Below the pieces are notes generated by a model. That model saw nothing but the letters and a program-made list of their open reading frames with translations. It searched no databases and had not been told where the DNA came from. 64,000 nt of DNA from Prosopocoilus inquinatus (taxonomy: Eukaryota > Arthropoda > Insecta > Coleoptera > Lucanidae). Position 1 is the stretch's first letter, and each line of letters starts with the position of its first letter. This document shows positions 1 through 11,600 of the stretch, in pieces. The DNA lies in NCBI GenBank assembly GCA_036172665.1, contig CM069874.1, positions 48,218,707 to 48,282,706 of the forward strand. Direction: 5' to 3'. Position numbers and translations under genes: made by a program.

Positions 1-215
1 TTCACTTTTACCCTGGATCATTTATTCAAAAATTTGTCTGTTTTATATGGCTACATGATCTAATCCAAAGTGGTCCAAAACGCTTCCCGCCTTGCTGATA
101 CTACACCTCGGAAATTCTAGATCAGTTTGGATCAGTTAGTTCACTTGTAGAGGGGATGTTATTTCAACTGTTTGTCAAATGACCTTTTGTTTTTGCTTAA
201 TTCGCAGTAAAGTAA
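1..215 (+). repeat. Isolated partial copy of the 410-bp satellite/MITE unit
   Basis: These bases match the middle of the tandem unit found at 17818-20274: the same landmarks occur in the same order (TTCACTTTTACCCTGGATCA, the CCCGCCTTGCTG block, the double GATCAGTTTGGATCAGTTAG block, GTAGAGGGGATGTT). The copy is cut at its left by the window edge. It has lost about 22 bp near 180 and decays after about 215, so no right terminal repeat is present. It is an old single copy about 17.6 kb from the array. Confidence 0.85.
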
Positions 216-2388
216 AACATATTATCAGTATTGTGCTGTGCTATAATGTAAAAATACCTGAGCAAGAACTCCGAATAAATTATTTATAAGCGTTTCACCA
301 CAGTATAGACATCAATCAGTAGGGACAGCTCTTGTCGGCATCTTTGAAGTTCATACTACAATTTTCCGAACCCAAGTAGGCGGGCAGTCATTCTAATGCT
401 ACCAGATGTCGCTACTTGAAAAACTTATTTATTTCGTAAGATATACTTCTTATTTTAAAAAACAAAAGCTTGTTTTATTAGAAAAATTACAAGTGAGCTC
501 AAAATAGTCGAAACATGATGAAATTCGATAATATAATCTAATGGTTACTTATTCACCAAAACACCTCATCGGTAACTGACGGCCATATTGAATGTGTGCC
601 GGAATTCTCGCGGAACGTCCGTTTTTTGGCCATGTTCAGGTGATCACCGCGCCTGAATGCAGACTCAGCATATTGAAAGTTAACAACTCGTGTTCTTAAA
701 GGGTTAATGTGAAAATACTAGCTGCTGAAGCTTGGCATTCCAGAAGCATGTCTGTTCAGTAGCTATGTTGAATTAGTAACTCAGCTCCTGTGGTTACCTG
801 AACGAGGCCATCAACCATTGACCGTTGCGCCACGCTCGGCCGCTTGATGAATGCCCGCTCACTTCGCACATGCGCTCTCAGAAACGGTAAGAGCGAAAAG
901 CCCAAGCTATCCCTACTGATTGATGTGTATACTGTGGTTTCACAAAATTTAGTGTTACCAACCTTACTTCTCAATGGCGAAAAGTTCCCGTTTCCACCAC
1001 AAATTTCTCACCAACAAAGTAAAAAAATATAATAATTTCTTTAAGATATTCACTTCGTAATTGTTGCTTAAATTAAAACTATATTTTTCAGCAAATATTA
1101 AGAGCAAACATTCAAACTATTTGACAAAGGTCTGCATACAACATAAACGTCAAGGACAATATATGAACACTGACGTCACAACGAATGGGAAGAATTTCGA
1201 AACCACGTGATTTATATTTGAATATTTTCAATTTCATTTATTAATTTAAGAGAATAATAAATAGAAATAGCGTACAAATTTGGTGTTTTCGCGTGTGTTA
1301 TTGACTATAGTCTCGATTAGATAGCTTTAATTAATAATTTTAAATTATTGTCATGTACCCTATTAAGTTCAGTTGTTTTGCTTCAATTGAATACTATTAA
1401 GTTGAATTGGGTTGACCTTGGGGTTTGTTGAGCTTCACTTTATTTGTTTACTTTTAATTTTTTTAATACTTCTTAATTTTTTACTTGGGTTGAATGGAGT
1501 TGGGTTGAGTTGGAGTAATATATTTAGTCTAACCCTCGGGTCTAATCTATGCATTTTTACAGTCCAATAGACTCCATTTCAAATTTCGTGTCAGCTTTAA
1601 AACCGCTCGCTTTTGCGATCTATTCACGAAAATTAGCAACCAATAGACGGCACTTTTCTAAGAAAACAAATAAGGTCACAATATCAACACACTTCGTGTT
1701 CAGGTAGCGACATTAGTGATTTTTTTTCTACCTATCCTTGTCGCACAATAAACTTACCTAGGGATAAAAAAACCACAGTCGAAAATCTGTTAATCAAGGT
1801 TTAGCCGGTAGTGTAACTAAGAATTAGAAAAGGATAGAAAACTCGCCGTGTCTCTAACCATTGGTTAGAGAAGGACAACACAACGATTTTAATTATTCTT
1901 TTGATTAAAAACAGGATGTTTACCCCAATTAATTCTAAGTGCATTTGAATTACAGTTAATTGTAGAACATATCCTCTAAAATTTATAATTTTTGAACCAA
2001 TTGTGGCTTTCGTAAATAACTACCTTTTAACAACAGCCCATAATCTTGTGGCATTCTAGGTAGTTTTTTTAATTAAACTAGTATTTTAGTTGAAAATCAA
2101 TCTAAACCAATTTTCCTAACTCTTTCATTCAAAAGTTATTTTCTCCATAATTTTCTTACGTAATAGATCATTTTTATGTGGTCGTGTAGATGTTAGTCTA
2201 AATGAACTATTAAATAAAGAAAAAATCGGCAGGTTGTCATTTAAGAAAAAATCAAAAAGACATTGGATCCCAAAAACAAAAGCAGATAAGTAATCAATTG
2301 AAACAAACAAACTGTTTTTGAAATATTAAACCGGTTCCATACTTTTGCCCTTCCCTGTATAATATTAAAATAAAATACGTATTGTTAC
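216..2388. other. AT-rich non-coding stretch, no gene recognised
   Basis: I see no convincing exon on either strand. The short open frames at 756-1032 overlap each other on opposite strands and resemble no family I know. The rest of the PDE12-like gene, whose first exon ends at 2389, should run leftwards through or beyond this stretch, but no nuclease-domain exon is visible in it, so this is probably intron. Confidence 0.5.
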
Positions 2389-3098
2389 CTTTTTCCTTTT
2401 GTTTTTTCCTTTGTATGTGCGTGTCTATTTTCAAATAGAAATACCTCTTCTCCAATATCAATTACTTCTACAACATTTTCTGAAATTGTTTCTGCCGAGG
2501 GACCTTCACTGTAGGAGTTTTTAGGGATGCAGTGAATTTTCAGATAGTAACCGATATCAGCCGTTGTAGTTGTATAATGAAAGTCAGAACCTACTTCATC
2601 CCATTTCATTTTATCTGCAGATTTACTCCACGTAAACTTGCTCTGATTCCTATCAACGTATAACCCCTTGAAACATGAAGGCGCTACCGTGGACTCTGCA
2701 TAAATAAAGATGGGCAAGGTTAATTCTTTCAAAATTGGTGCGTTCACCAGGACACGGTAACACTTGTCAAAGACAACTAATCTGACTTTATTGCGATAAT
2801 TTACTAAATCCAAACACTCAGCGTCACCGTTTATACAGACTTGGTTTCTCGTAAGCGATACGTGGACTTCTATGTCATTATGAACAACGTTCCCAATTTT
2901 CGTCTTTATAAGATGAATGATTTTGTTGGTTGTGTGCTGCAAAAGTGAGGCTATGCTATCCTTTTCTTTACGCAGGGACTTTATGGTTTCGTTGATACAG
3001 CCGAACTTTTCATGCTTCACATTCAATGAAAATGATAATTCACATTGCTTTGTACTTCTCAGATGTCTGAAATACGCCTTTTCCAATTTGTCGTCCAT
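2389..3098 (-). CDS. PDE12: 2',5'-phosphodiesterase 12-like, first coding exon only (partial)
   Basis: This exon encodes 236 residues that match the N-terminal, non-catalytic half of PDE12, the mitochondrial enzyme that degrades 2',5'-oligoadenylate and trims poly(A) from mitochondrial RNA. Family landmarks are the early LSFSLN-type strand, the central VRLVVFDKCYRVLVNAP strand, the TADIGYYLKIHCIPKN motif and the closing FENRHAHTKEK that precedes the catalytic domain. The endonuclease/exonuclease/phosphatase domain is absent: the exon ends at a donor (AAAAAG|GTAACA, intron from 2388 leftwards), and an unspliced read would stop at once. The remaining exons must lie left of the window, after an intron of at least 2.3 kb. 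The start at 3098 (MDDKLEKAY) is the first Met of the frame; no strong mitochondrial presequence is evident. Family assignment is from remembered similarity; the truncation is an edge effect, not proof of a pseudogene. Confidence 0.75.
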
Positions 3099-3288
3099 GG
3101 CGAATATAGGTTATCTTATCTTCTTGAAACAATTGAACATGATATAAACACAATTTATACGGGAAGTGGGAACACTTCTTGCATTGACGGAACTGACGGG
3201 AGTGCGTTTAGAAAGAACGCCTTAACGCGCACCAATCGCCCTGAAAAGTAGGATATTTTTGACGTCATATCTCAGAGCGTTCACTCGC

Positions 3289-3422
3289 TAGCGTTTTCCA
3301 CAGGCTGCACTAGTGCGCACTGAGTGTATTTCCGTCTCGGTTCACCTTTATGTAATAAAATTGAATTGATAAAACATGGAGATACACTCAGTGCACACCA
3401 GTGCAACCAGCGGAAAACGCTA
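3289..3422. mobile_element. Fold-back MITE, 'CACTCAGTGCAC' family
   Basis: The inverted ends TAGCGTTTTCC...GGAAAACGCTA enclose a second inverted block (GCACTGAGTGTAT near the left, ATACACTCAGTGC near the right), so the whole 134 bp folds on itself. Related pieces occur at 15663-15735, 54651-54762 and 61960-62100. The right part lies within the probable upstream region of the PDE12-like gene. No coding capacity. Confidence 0.7.
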
Positions 3423-3901
3423 TGAAACTTCGTGCGGACGACGAACTTTTCATCCTTTTTTTACTGCGTTGTTTGGTGATGGTTTGGTGAGTGACTTGCG
3501 CATTAGACGTGTTTATGTTAAAGCAATTGAAATTATGTTTTAACGGCGGTTTTATTTTAACTTACAAAAGTAGTGACAACTCAGCATAAGTTAAAATGAA
3601 ACTAAAATAAAAAGTGCGCCGTCCAGACGAAGTTTGAGAACGGTGCGAATGAACGACGTTTTGGGATGTGACGTCAAAAACATCCTACTTTTCGAACGAT
3701 TGATACGCGTCTGGGCTTTCTAAACGCACTCCGGTTGGTCAACGTTGGCACCTTATATTATAAAAGAGAGAGGATACGTTACGCCTTATCTAACGCATGA
3801 GCGACCGCTGTTACCAGAAAAGACCAAATCAAGAACACTTCGCATTGCACAAACGCGTAAATTTCGTTATTTTTGTTGTAATAGCAAATGAAACAGATTT
3901 T

Positions 3902-3975
3902 GATTATTAGTTTATAGAAACAATGTGCAATGTGTAGCAAAGCCGGCCCGAGAAGGAAAAGCCCGGAAAACATGT
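3902..3975 (+). repeat. Left copy of a diverged direct repeat flanking a MITE cluster
   Basis: The blocks AACAATGTGCAATGTGTAGC and AAGCCGGCCCGAGAAGG recur, diverged, at 4692-4745 (AACAATGTTCAATGTGTAGC, AAGCCGTCCGGAGAAG). The two copies bracket the MITE cluster at 4034-4670. No function assigned. Confidence 0.6.
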
Positions 3976-4033
3976 TGTAGCCAAAGTGAATTTCGATGTT
4001 TTTGTTGTAATTGTGAATGAATCAGATATTCAA

Positions 4034-4670
4034 GGCTATTCTGTAACGTTGATATGCATATCAATTGATACGGTCTTCAATAATTGAAGAGAATTGAAGA
4101 AATTGAAGAGAAATGATGATTACAAGTTGTTACGAAACTATTTACAGAACACCAATTTTCAAGGTCACTTGAAACATAGCAATATCAAGTCCATATCAAT
4201 GGGGTCTATTCTGTAACATTGATATTGACTTGATGTTGCTATGTTTCAAGTGACCATGCAAAATTGGTATTCTGTAATTAGTTTCCTAACAAATTGCAAT
4301 CCGTTTGGAGTGTGATATCGAGTTAATATACATCTCTCTTCAATTTGCGGACGGCAATCGATGTGTAACAAATTCTCTTCAATTATTGAAGACCATATCA
4401 ATTGATATGCATATCAATGTTACAGAATAGCCCTGAATGTTACAGAATGCATATCAATTGATATGGTCTTCAATACTGAAGAGAACTTGTTACGATTTCA
4501 TAACATTTCACGTCGATTGCCGACCGCAAATTGAAGAGAGATGCATATTAACTCGAGATCACACTTGAAACGGATTGTAAGTTGTTACGAAACTATTTAG
4601 AGAATACCAATTTCTCAAGGTGTCTTGAAACATATCAATATCAAGTCCTTATCAATGTTACAGAATACTA
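4034..4670. mobile_element. Cluster of three TIR MITEs, 'TATTCTGTAACATTGATAT' family
   Basis: Three related elements lie side by side. The clearest (4202-4433) begins GGGTCTATTCTGTAACATTG and ends with the inverse, CAATGTTACAGAATAGCCC. The flanking units (about 4034-4200 and 4437-4670) share the internal blocks (CTTCAATAATTGAAGAGAA, AACATAGCAATATCAAGTCC) in the opposite orientation, and the first is internally deleted. Two more members sit in the last WDFY2 intron (9016-9410 and 10889-11485). No open reading frame; non-autonomous DNA transposons, superfamily not determined. Confidence 0.75.
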
Positions 4671-4858
4671 GACTCCATTAATGGTTTATATAAACAATGT
4701 TCAATGTGTAGCAAAGCCGTCCGGAGAAGAAAGAGCCCGGAATAACATTTCAGGGGTAAAAAGAAGTGCCCTTGATATGGACCCTGTTAGTATCAGATGT
4801 ACCTCGCTTGTGCTTTATCCTTTCACTTATATAATTCAAGACTGGCACAGATTTCTAC

Positions 4859-4992
4859 AGGCGTTTAGAATAATTGGAGCGGTATGTACCGGTTAATCTC
4901 TTCTCTCACTCTTACTTGCATTAAACGTTCTATTCCTTCTATCTTACTTTTCTATCCCGATCCATGTACCGCTCCAATTATCGTAAACGCCT
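4859..4992. mobile_element. 134-bp fold-back MITE
   Basis: The left end AGGCGTTTAGAATAATTGG and right end CCAATTATCGTAAACGCCT are inverted complements over about 30 bp, continuing into GAGCGGTATGTACCGG / CATGTACCGCTC. A short spacer separates the arms. Directly after it, 5003-5136 is bounded by ATTCATTGCTAG and CTAGCAATGAAT, a second weaker inverted-repeat element. Confidence 0.7.
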
Positions 4993-5462
4993 TAAAGCTG
5001 GATTCATTGCTAGACGATTTTTCATCGCCGTTTGGTTGGTTTTATTAACAAAATACATAATTTTAAATTGGGCCAATAGAATCGTGTAGAATTTTAATTT
5101 TTAATTTTAAAACGCCTAGCAATGAATTTGGGTTTACACAAATGCGAAGGTTGGCATTCCTACCATTTCTCATGCCGCCATATGTTAATCTGACTGTTGA
5201 CCAGTGTTGCTCTTGAGAATTTCTGTTTTGCACTAAAATCGGGGTATCAATTGTACTGATTTCACTCAGCAGTTGCACAGTTGGGTCTGTTGAATGCGCC
5301 CATCGAGAAAACTGCAGCCAGACAACAGTTTACTTGTTTACAATTTTATTTCAGATAGTTGGCAACACGATTTTATAATTGTCAAAGTTGTCAAAAAGTA
5401 ATTTTGCGTTGTACCATCCAGCATTTATTATTAATTTCATTTTCAAACAGCATATTTTCATA

Positions 5463-5964
5463 ATGAATGAAACTAATCAGATCGAAGAAAATGGCGAAAC
5501 GGATTATCAGTTAACATTAGGGCAACCTTTGAGTGATTTTCTGCTACAGCTTGAGGATTACACACCAACTGTAAAGCAGTTCCCCTTAAGTGCAAATCAA
5601 TTTTTTGTCACTTTGTACTCTTTTAGATTCCAGATGCTGTAACTGCTCATTACTTACGAACTTCAGGATTTGAACCGAAGGATCCGAGATTGCTACGTGT
5701 TATTTCTATTGCAGCACAAAAATTCATATCAGATATTGCAAATGATGCTTTGCAGCATTGCAAAATGAGGTCGAGTAATTCTTCAAGCAGCAGTGGCTCC
5801 AAGGTAGAATTTGACATCAACATTTCTTGTACTAATTTCGTTTAACTTCTTAATAGAGCATGAAAGGAAGCAAGGATCGTCGTTACTGTTTAACAATGGA
5901 AGATCTTACTCCGGCGTTAGCTGAATTTGGTATTACTGTCAAAAAGCCACACTATTATGTGTAA
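5463..5964 (+). CDS. TAF10: Transcription initiation factor TFIID subunit 10, three exons
   Basis: TAF10 is a histone-fold subunit shared by TFIID and the SAGA-type coactivator complex in the nucleus. Exons are 5463-5570, 5627-5803 and 5857-5964, joined by short GT-AG introns of 56 and 53 bp, giving 130 aa. The histone-fold region is clear: [14 protein letters not shown] in exon 1, then [39 protein letters not shown] and QHCKM in exon 2, and the family-specific end [20 protein letters not shown] in exon 3. A variable Ser-rich linker ([12 protein letters not shown]) sits where other TAF10 proteins also vary. The N-terminal tail is short, as usual in invertebrates. An in-frame upstream ATG at 5379 would add 28 residues but is not family-like. 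The poly(A) signal AATAAA is at 6034-6039. The gene converges on PIG-P. Confidence 0.95.
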
Positions 5965-6033
5965 AGTGTCCAAGTTGAACCTTGAGTAAAAATAGATAAG
6001 TAAACTCTGATATTCCTAGTAATTCTGTCTTTA

Positions 6034-6069
6034 AATAAAACAAATACCTGTTCTAAACCATTTTTTATT
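6034..6069. terminator. Back-to-back poly(A) signals of the convergent TAF10 and PIG-P transcripts
   Basis: On the plus strand AATAAA at 6034-6039 lies 70 bp after the TAF10 stop. On the minus strand the complement TTTATT at 6064-6069 gives AATAAA 208 bp after the PIG-P stop. If both are used, the two mRNAs overlap or nearly touch at their 3' ends. Confidence 0.5.
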
Positions 6070-6276
6070 TTTTAAAAAGAAACCTCAGCATACCAACAAA
6101 ATGAAAAGCTGAGTTAAGGTAAGTTCAGAACTCTTTGGTAATACATTGAAGCAATCACAATTTGTTTTTATAACGACATGAGGATGTGACCATGCAGATA
6201 AGAGCAAGTTTGGTTGGTCAACTTATTACAGGAAATATTACTATAAATGGACAGCTGTAAACTAAACTTTACAGAG

Positions 6277-6765
6277 TTATTTTAAATACAAATGTCTTGA
6301 TACTTCAATGACATCCAAGTCTTTCATTGAAGGTATGCAATTTTTCATAAATTCCTTGTGATTTTGAGCATTGAAATCTGCTTTCTTACATCGTTTGATG
6401 TTCCGGGGGCAACAAACGTGCACACTATCACATTTATCATTTAAATATTCTGCAACACATTTTTCACTGTCTGATAAACTATGTTTGTCCTTTATCGTTT
6501 TTAAGTCACTCCAGTCAGGTGTCATTATCAACCCCAATCCAGGATATATAAGAAACGCAAATATTGCAAAAACTGTTAAAAGATAAATTGGCATTGCAAT
6601 AGCCCAATAGCGCTGAGGCAAATAAGTAACTCCAACACACTCAAACCATTCTTCAGGGACGATTGCCCAGACCAAGTAAATATAAAAAAGTAATTTAAAA
6701 CTTAATTGTAATATGAATCCGTATACAGCACGGCTGGGAGTAGGAGCAGGAGTATGCTCTGGCAT
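6277..6765 (-). CDS. PIGP: Phosphatidylinositol N-acetylglucosaminyltransferase subunit P
   Basis: PIG-P is a small ER-membrane subunit of the GPI-GlcNAc transferase, which makes the first intermediate of GPI anchors. This single-exon, 162-residue protein has the family layout: a short polar N-terminus with SRAVYGFILQL, a first membrane span (about residues 16-36, ending YLVWAIVPEEW), the linker VTYLPQRYWAIAMPIYLL entering a second span (about 53-80), and the conserved tail CIPSMKDLDVIEVSRHLYL. It is longer than the human protein because of a Cys-rich insert at about residues 102-130 (KCDSVHVCCPRNIKRC). The start at 6765 lies only 19 nt after the Pcc1 stop on the same strand, so PIG-P has no obvious promoter of its own and may be the second cistron of one mRNA. 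Confidence 0.92.
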   Translation of the reverse strand: MPEHTPAPTPSRAVYGFILQLSFKLLFYIYLVWAIVPEEWFECVGVTYLPQRYWAIAMPIYLLTVFAIFAFLIYPGLGLIMTPDWSDLKTIKDKHSLSDSEKCVAEYLNDKCDSVHVCCPRNIKRCKKADFNAQNHKEFMKNCIPSMKDLDVIEVSRHLYLK

Positions 6766-6784
6766 GTTCTTTCACACCTGATGA

Positions 6785-7324
6785 CTAGAAGTGATCGTAA
6801 GAATCGCTAATAGGTTCGCCAGCGAAATCTATCACTTCCAATATTAAACGTACATTTTCAAAATAGCTGTTTACAGCAACTCGGAGGTGTTTTGCCACTA
6901 AACTATTGAAGTTCCTGAACATAAAATACGCATCAAATTATTTGTAGAACGAATAAGTGAAGTGAAGTGACTTACGCCCGCAGAATATTTCCCTCAAAAG
7001 ACAGCGTCTTGGATACTGCACTTTTTGGTTCAGCTTCCACTCGAAGAACATGATAAGCAATTTCTGCCAATTTCTTCTTGCTAAAGGGAATTTCAATTGT
7101 GCTATGGAGAGTTAAGTTAATGTTGATTTTAATAAGGGTCGTTTGACACAATGATATTTATAGTTTGTGAAAAAATTAGAAAGAATTAGACTATGGTAAC
7201 CTGGCTCACTTTGTAACGAATTTTTACACAAAGATTAATATTCACATTGTGTCATACGGCACTAATGTATTCATAATTAAAAATCATTGTAAGGATACAC
7301 GGATATATTTGTTTTAACTTCCAT
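6785..7324 (-). CDS. LAGE3: KEOPS (EKC) complex subunit Pcc1/LAGE3, three exons
   Basis: Pcc1 is the dimerising subunit of KEOPS, which makes the universal t6A base in tRNAs. Exons on the minus strand are 7299-7324 (MEVKTNISV start), 6976-7101 and 6785-6914; the introns are 197 and 61 bp with GT-AG ends, and the total of 282 nt gives 93 aa plus stop in one frame. The fold is recognisable from IEIPFSKKKLAEIAYHVLRV, the middle LSFEGNILRANFNS, and the helix LRVAVNSYFENVRLILEVI. Length is typical for the family. Exon 1 uses the donor GT|GTATCC, the same hexamer used by WDFY2 exon 2. I chose the 26-nt first exon because it restores frame and gives the usual short M-x-V/L-K-T start. PIG-P follows at once. 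Confidence 0.88.
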
Positions 7325-8632
7325 ATTAAAATGTTTACATCTGTAAGCTATAAAATATGGAAACTAGGGCCCGTTCAGAAATTTTATCGGGAGTGTGCTT
7401 CGGGCGTTTAAAAAAATGAAAAGAAAAATGGGCAAAATCACTTACATGAGAGAGAAAGAATATTACCCAGAATGCCTTCTTTTTTATTCCTGAACGAGTT
7501 CCTGGAGTGCGTTCGAGATTGAAAGAATTGGTCAAGAGCAATGAATTACTGTAACCTAGAAGAAGTACAGTATTCAGTTCATAGAAAAAGTCATAGAATG
7601 CCACATAACCTGCAGGTTTGTTTACGTTAGACACAGCTTCTGATTGGTCAAGAGGCATATTGTGGATACAGTCACCATATGGCCGCAATCAGCTGAGATG
7701 ACTTAATAAAATTATATTTTATTTCGGATATTAATAAAGTTTTGCCTGGAAATTAATGTGATAACGTGTCTCCCGATTAATTCCCATGTTAAATCAACAA
7801 GAAACTGCTTGAATTAATGTAAAGTGTGCATCATTCAAATAAATAAATGCATCGACTGTATTCAAACAAAGTTTTTTTCTGTGTGATGAACACCGACATT
7901 GCTGAAAAATAATTAAATTAAGATTAAGTAAACAATACTTTGGTGTTGACGCAACTAAACCCTACTCTGGGGTAGGTGCACATTGCATCAACACCAGCGT
8001 TGCCGCAGTGGCAATTAAAACGAATATGCCAATGTCAAATACCGCATGCCGAAAATCTAAAACGAATACACATTTCGTTGACGCAGGTGACGTGCGGCAA
8101 CCTAAGTCATCTAAAACGAATGTACCTATTAAATCTGTAAACCACCCGCAAACAATTAAATAACATCAAGAACAGGTTATTTCTCGTTCGATTTGCGCAG
8201 GAAATTTAAATTTTTGAATGCACCCTGCTGAATGCACCCATGTGGGTGCTTTCAATGCACCGGGTTCATTCACTGGCCCATCTCTAGTATAAAGTGACAA
8301 TTACAAATAATGAGCTACATCAGGTGGTTCTCCTCCACTGATTGCAATTCAAAACTTCATGAAAGGAAGGAACTGTACAAACGCATAAAATTTGGCGAAA
8401 ACGGCCTACCTACTAATTATACTTCCGCCTCAACTTTTCCAATATTGTCATCCTAAATATTTAAATAAACAAAAACACATAATTTAAAGTAACATAAACG
8501 GTATTAGTTTTATTTAATATAGCCTATACAATATAAATATAATATGAACATAGAATTTTTACAGATAAAGAATTAGCACACTAATAAATTGGTTGAATCA
8601 CATTCCAGTACAGTATGTAGTAGCAGTCCAGT
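7325..8632. other. Intergenic stretch, no gene recognised
   Basis: The minus-strand open frame at 7335-7688 (117 aa) has low-complexity, Phe/Ser-rich composition and matches no family I know. It starts near GGGCCCGTTCAG-type sequence like that of MITE ends elsewhere in the window, so I treat it as chance. Otherwise only AT-rich sequence, including the WDFY2 3' flank (TTTATT near 8511, an AATAAA on the minus strand). Confidence 0.45.
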
Positions 8633-11600
8633 TCAAAGCAGAGCAGATATATCCCATATTTTGATTAAACGATCTTGCCCGACGGTGACAAGTTTCTTCC
8701 TGGTCTCGTCAAGACTCATCGCTACTATGCTGTGTTTAGCATCGTGGAATGTTGCTAAAGAAGGTCGGCTAAACGTAAAAAGACATATACGTATTAACAA
8801 ACACACAATCACAAATCTAATGCAATAATCAAAATCTTTTACCAGGTTACATCGCGTCTTCGCGCGAAAATTTTTTCATATAAAATTGTGCCAGAATGGC
8901 AAATAGCTAAAATGACATCCAGTATGAACACGAAACTAGAGACCCTCTAGTTAGAGTCCGGTAGAATCAGTCATCTTTCAACAAAAAAAGTCCTGTCGGT
9001 ATTAAATTGACAATAGGGTCTATTCTGGAACATTGATATGGACTTGAAATATAACAATGATTGATATGGGACGTGACCTTGCAGAGTCACTTGCTAAGCA
9101 TATCAATTAATTGAAGAGGCCGTGCTGTCTAGCAAATTGAAATGCTGTCCATAATTAGTCGTTGGGTTGTCGTCAAGTGAAAGGTTAGAAGAAGCGTGAT
9201 TTCAGCATGGATTTGGAAGGTAAATTTGTTACTCGTTTTTCTATTTCTCGCTATAAGTACAAATAAATCACGATAACCTTAAAAGTGGCAACGCATGCGC
9301 AATTCATAAGTTGTGCATCTTTTCAATTCGCGTTCAAGTTCCCTTCAATTATTGAAGACCTTGAAGACGCGTAGCAATTGATATGCTTATTAATGTTTCA
9401 GAATAGGCCCGAATATTAAACCGGCGATCAATGGATTTCATACTACAACTGTTACTATACTATTACTATTACTATATATTAGTACTGTTTTATGGTGTGT
9501 GGTTGGAAACAATGAGAAATAATAAGTTGATAGTTGTCATATTTGAGGTTATGCTCGTGCTTTATACAAACTTTATTTTGTATAGATGCTAGTTTAAACC
9601 CTTTTTAGAATATTAGGGGGGATTTCACAGACAAATCAGTTTATTGTTAATCATTTCAAAAAATAAATGTCACAATTCTGACACTTTTAATTTTTAATAG
9701 ATTAGGAAAGTGGGCGGTCCTAAACCTGGCGCTAAATTTAAAACAGAGTCTATTGGACTGTCAAAATGTATAGGTTACGCCAAACAAACTGAAAATACTC
9801 GCTTCGCAGAGAGCTGTTGTGTAAACTTTTGCTTATCACTAAAACTTAGGATGAAAAGCTTCAATAAAATTATTTTAATTGTGCGTATTGTACGTTATTA
9901 GTTAATTTATTTATTATTAAAAAAATATATAAAATGCTTGTCTGAGCTTAGTTCAGCTGTAGGTCAATAAACCATTAATAAACATCAAAAGTGTTGTGAG
10001 TCGGTAATATTACCACGTTACCTTACGCTAAATTTCTAATGTTACCGGTAAGACAACATTAATTTCTTAACGTAAGATTCCGTTCTTGTTACCTCAGTTG
10101 TCAACATAAGGTAATTTGGAGTTGCACACTTACAAAAAGCACGTAAACCAAAGAAACAAATGGTCAAGAAATATTTTTGATTGATAAATATTTTGATTAA
10201 GATAAACGTAAATACTGGAAAAGGGAAATAAATATTTCATAACCTAAAACGATTTTCGTGAACACCTGATCTTATTTAGTGGAAATACATTATATTAAAT
10301 ATTGGCAACCTTATTATTAACAAAAGCCAAAAATGTAATGTATATCTGATATCAAAGTGTAATTAGTATCTCCGGCGCGAGATGTCGCCACTTGAGCTGT
10401 AATTAGTAATATTACGGTAACATTACCGGTAAGGTAACATTAAAAATAAATTACCGGTAATCTAACACTAAACATAACCTAATAAAACAAAATTTAAAAA
10501 ATGTCTGTGAGAAAGTATGCAATGAGTTTGTCAAGAATTTTCCGATACAAAGATACCAACTTATGAAACTGTAATATCGTGCTTAATCTCGCTGTCTTAA
10601 CATTCTTAAATGTTAGGTTATGTTCAGGTCAATTCCGGTATTATAACGACAGTAATTTACGACACATGTCTGATTTATTAGACAAAGATAGTAAACGACT
10701 CAGCTCCGCCTTCTGTGACCTTTTACTTTCCTAGTCTATTTCAAACTGTAAGCCTATTGCCAACTTTTTGGAAAATATCACAGCCTGCTTCAATTATAAA
10801 TTCCGTTGATTGCAAGGTCTAGCCTTGTTTGCTCTTTCTAAGTAAAATTTCAACAAAAAAAGTCCCGTCGGTGAAAAATTGATGTTAGAGTCTATTCTGT
10901 GATATGGACTTGACACTGTGGCGTGCCACCCAGCTCACTACGTCACACTAAAGGCGTCAAGAAGTCGCTTCGTCATTGTGCGACATCGGCACGCCACGCC
11001 GCCAGGCTGTCTATACCGAACAAACTCGACTTTTCTAGCATCTACGAAGATGGAACAAACGAGAAGGCAGCGTAGAATATAAAATCGGCCGGAGTTGACT
11101 CAGGAGTCAGTCGAGTTCTAATTAGCGATCGTCGAAGTAGGATTTAGTGTGTAAATAAATTGTTACAAATAGATTGTAAGCATTATTAAATTACGGTTAA
11201 GTTGTTACCGAGTGTTTTATTCAATTAAATAAATTAATTTAAACTCTAGAAACGTTACAATACGTAACAATTATTGCTATGTATCAAGTGACCTTTCAAA
11301 ATCGGTATTCTGTAAAGTTTCATAACAATTTGCGATCCATATCAAGTGTTATATCAAGTTAATATGCATCTCTCTTAAATTGGCGGTCGGCAATACACTG
11401 GAACTGTTATGAAATCGTATCAAGTTCTCTTCAATTATTGACGACCGTATCAATTGATATGGGTGTCAATGTTACTAAATAGCCCTGAATATTACCTAAC
11501 CTTGCCTGCTTATTTTCAATGTCAAATTCAAGTATTGGCGTGTGATTGGCGCTAGATTGCACTTCCATTCTTTCTTATGATTGGTTGAAGTCATTTTTGC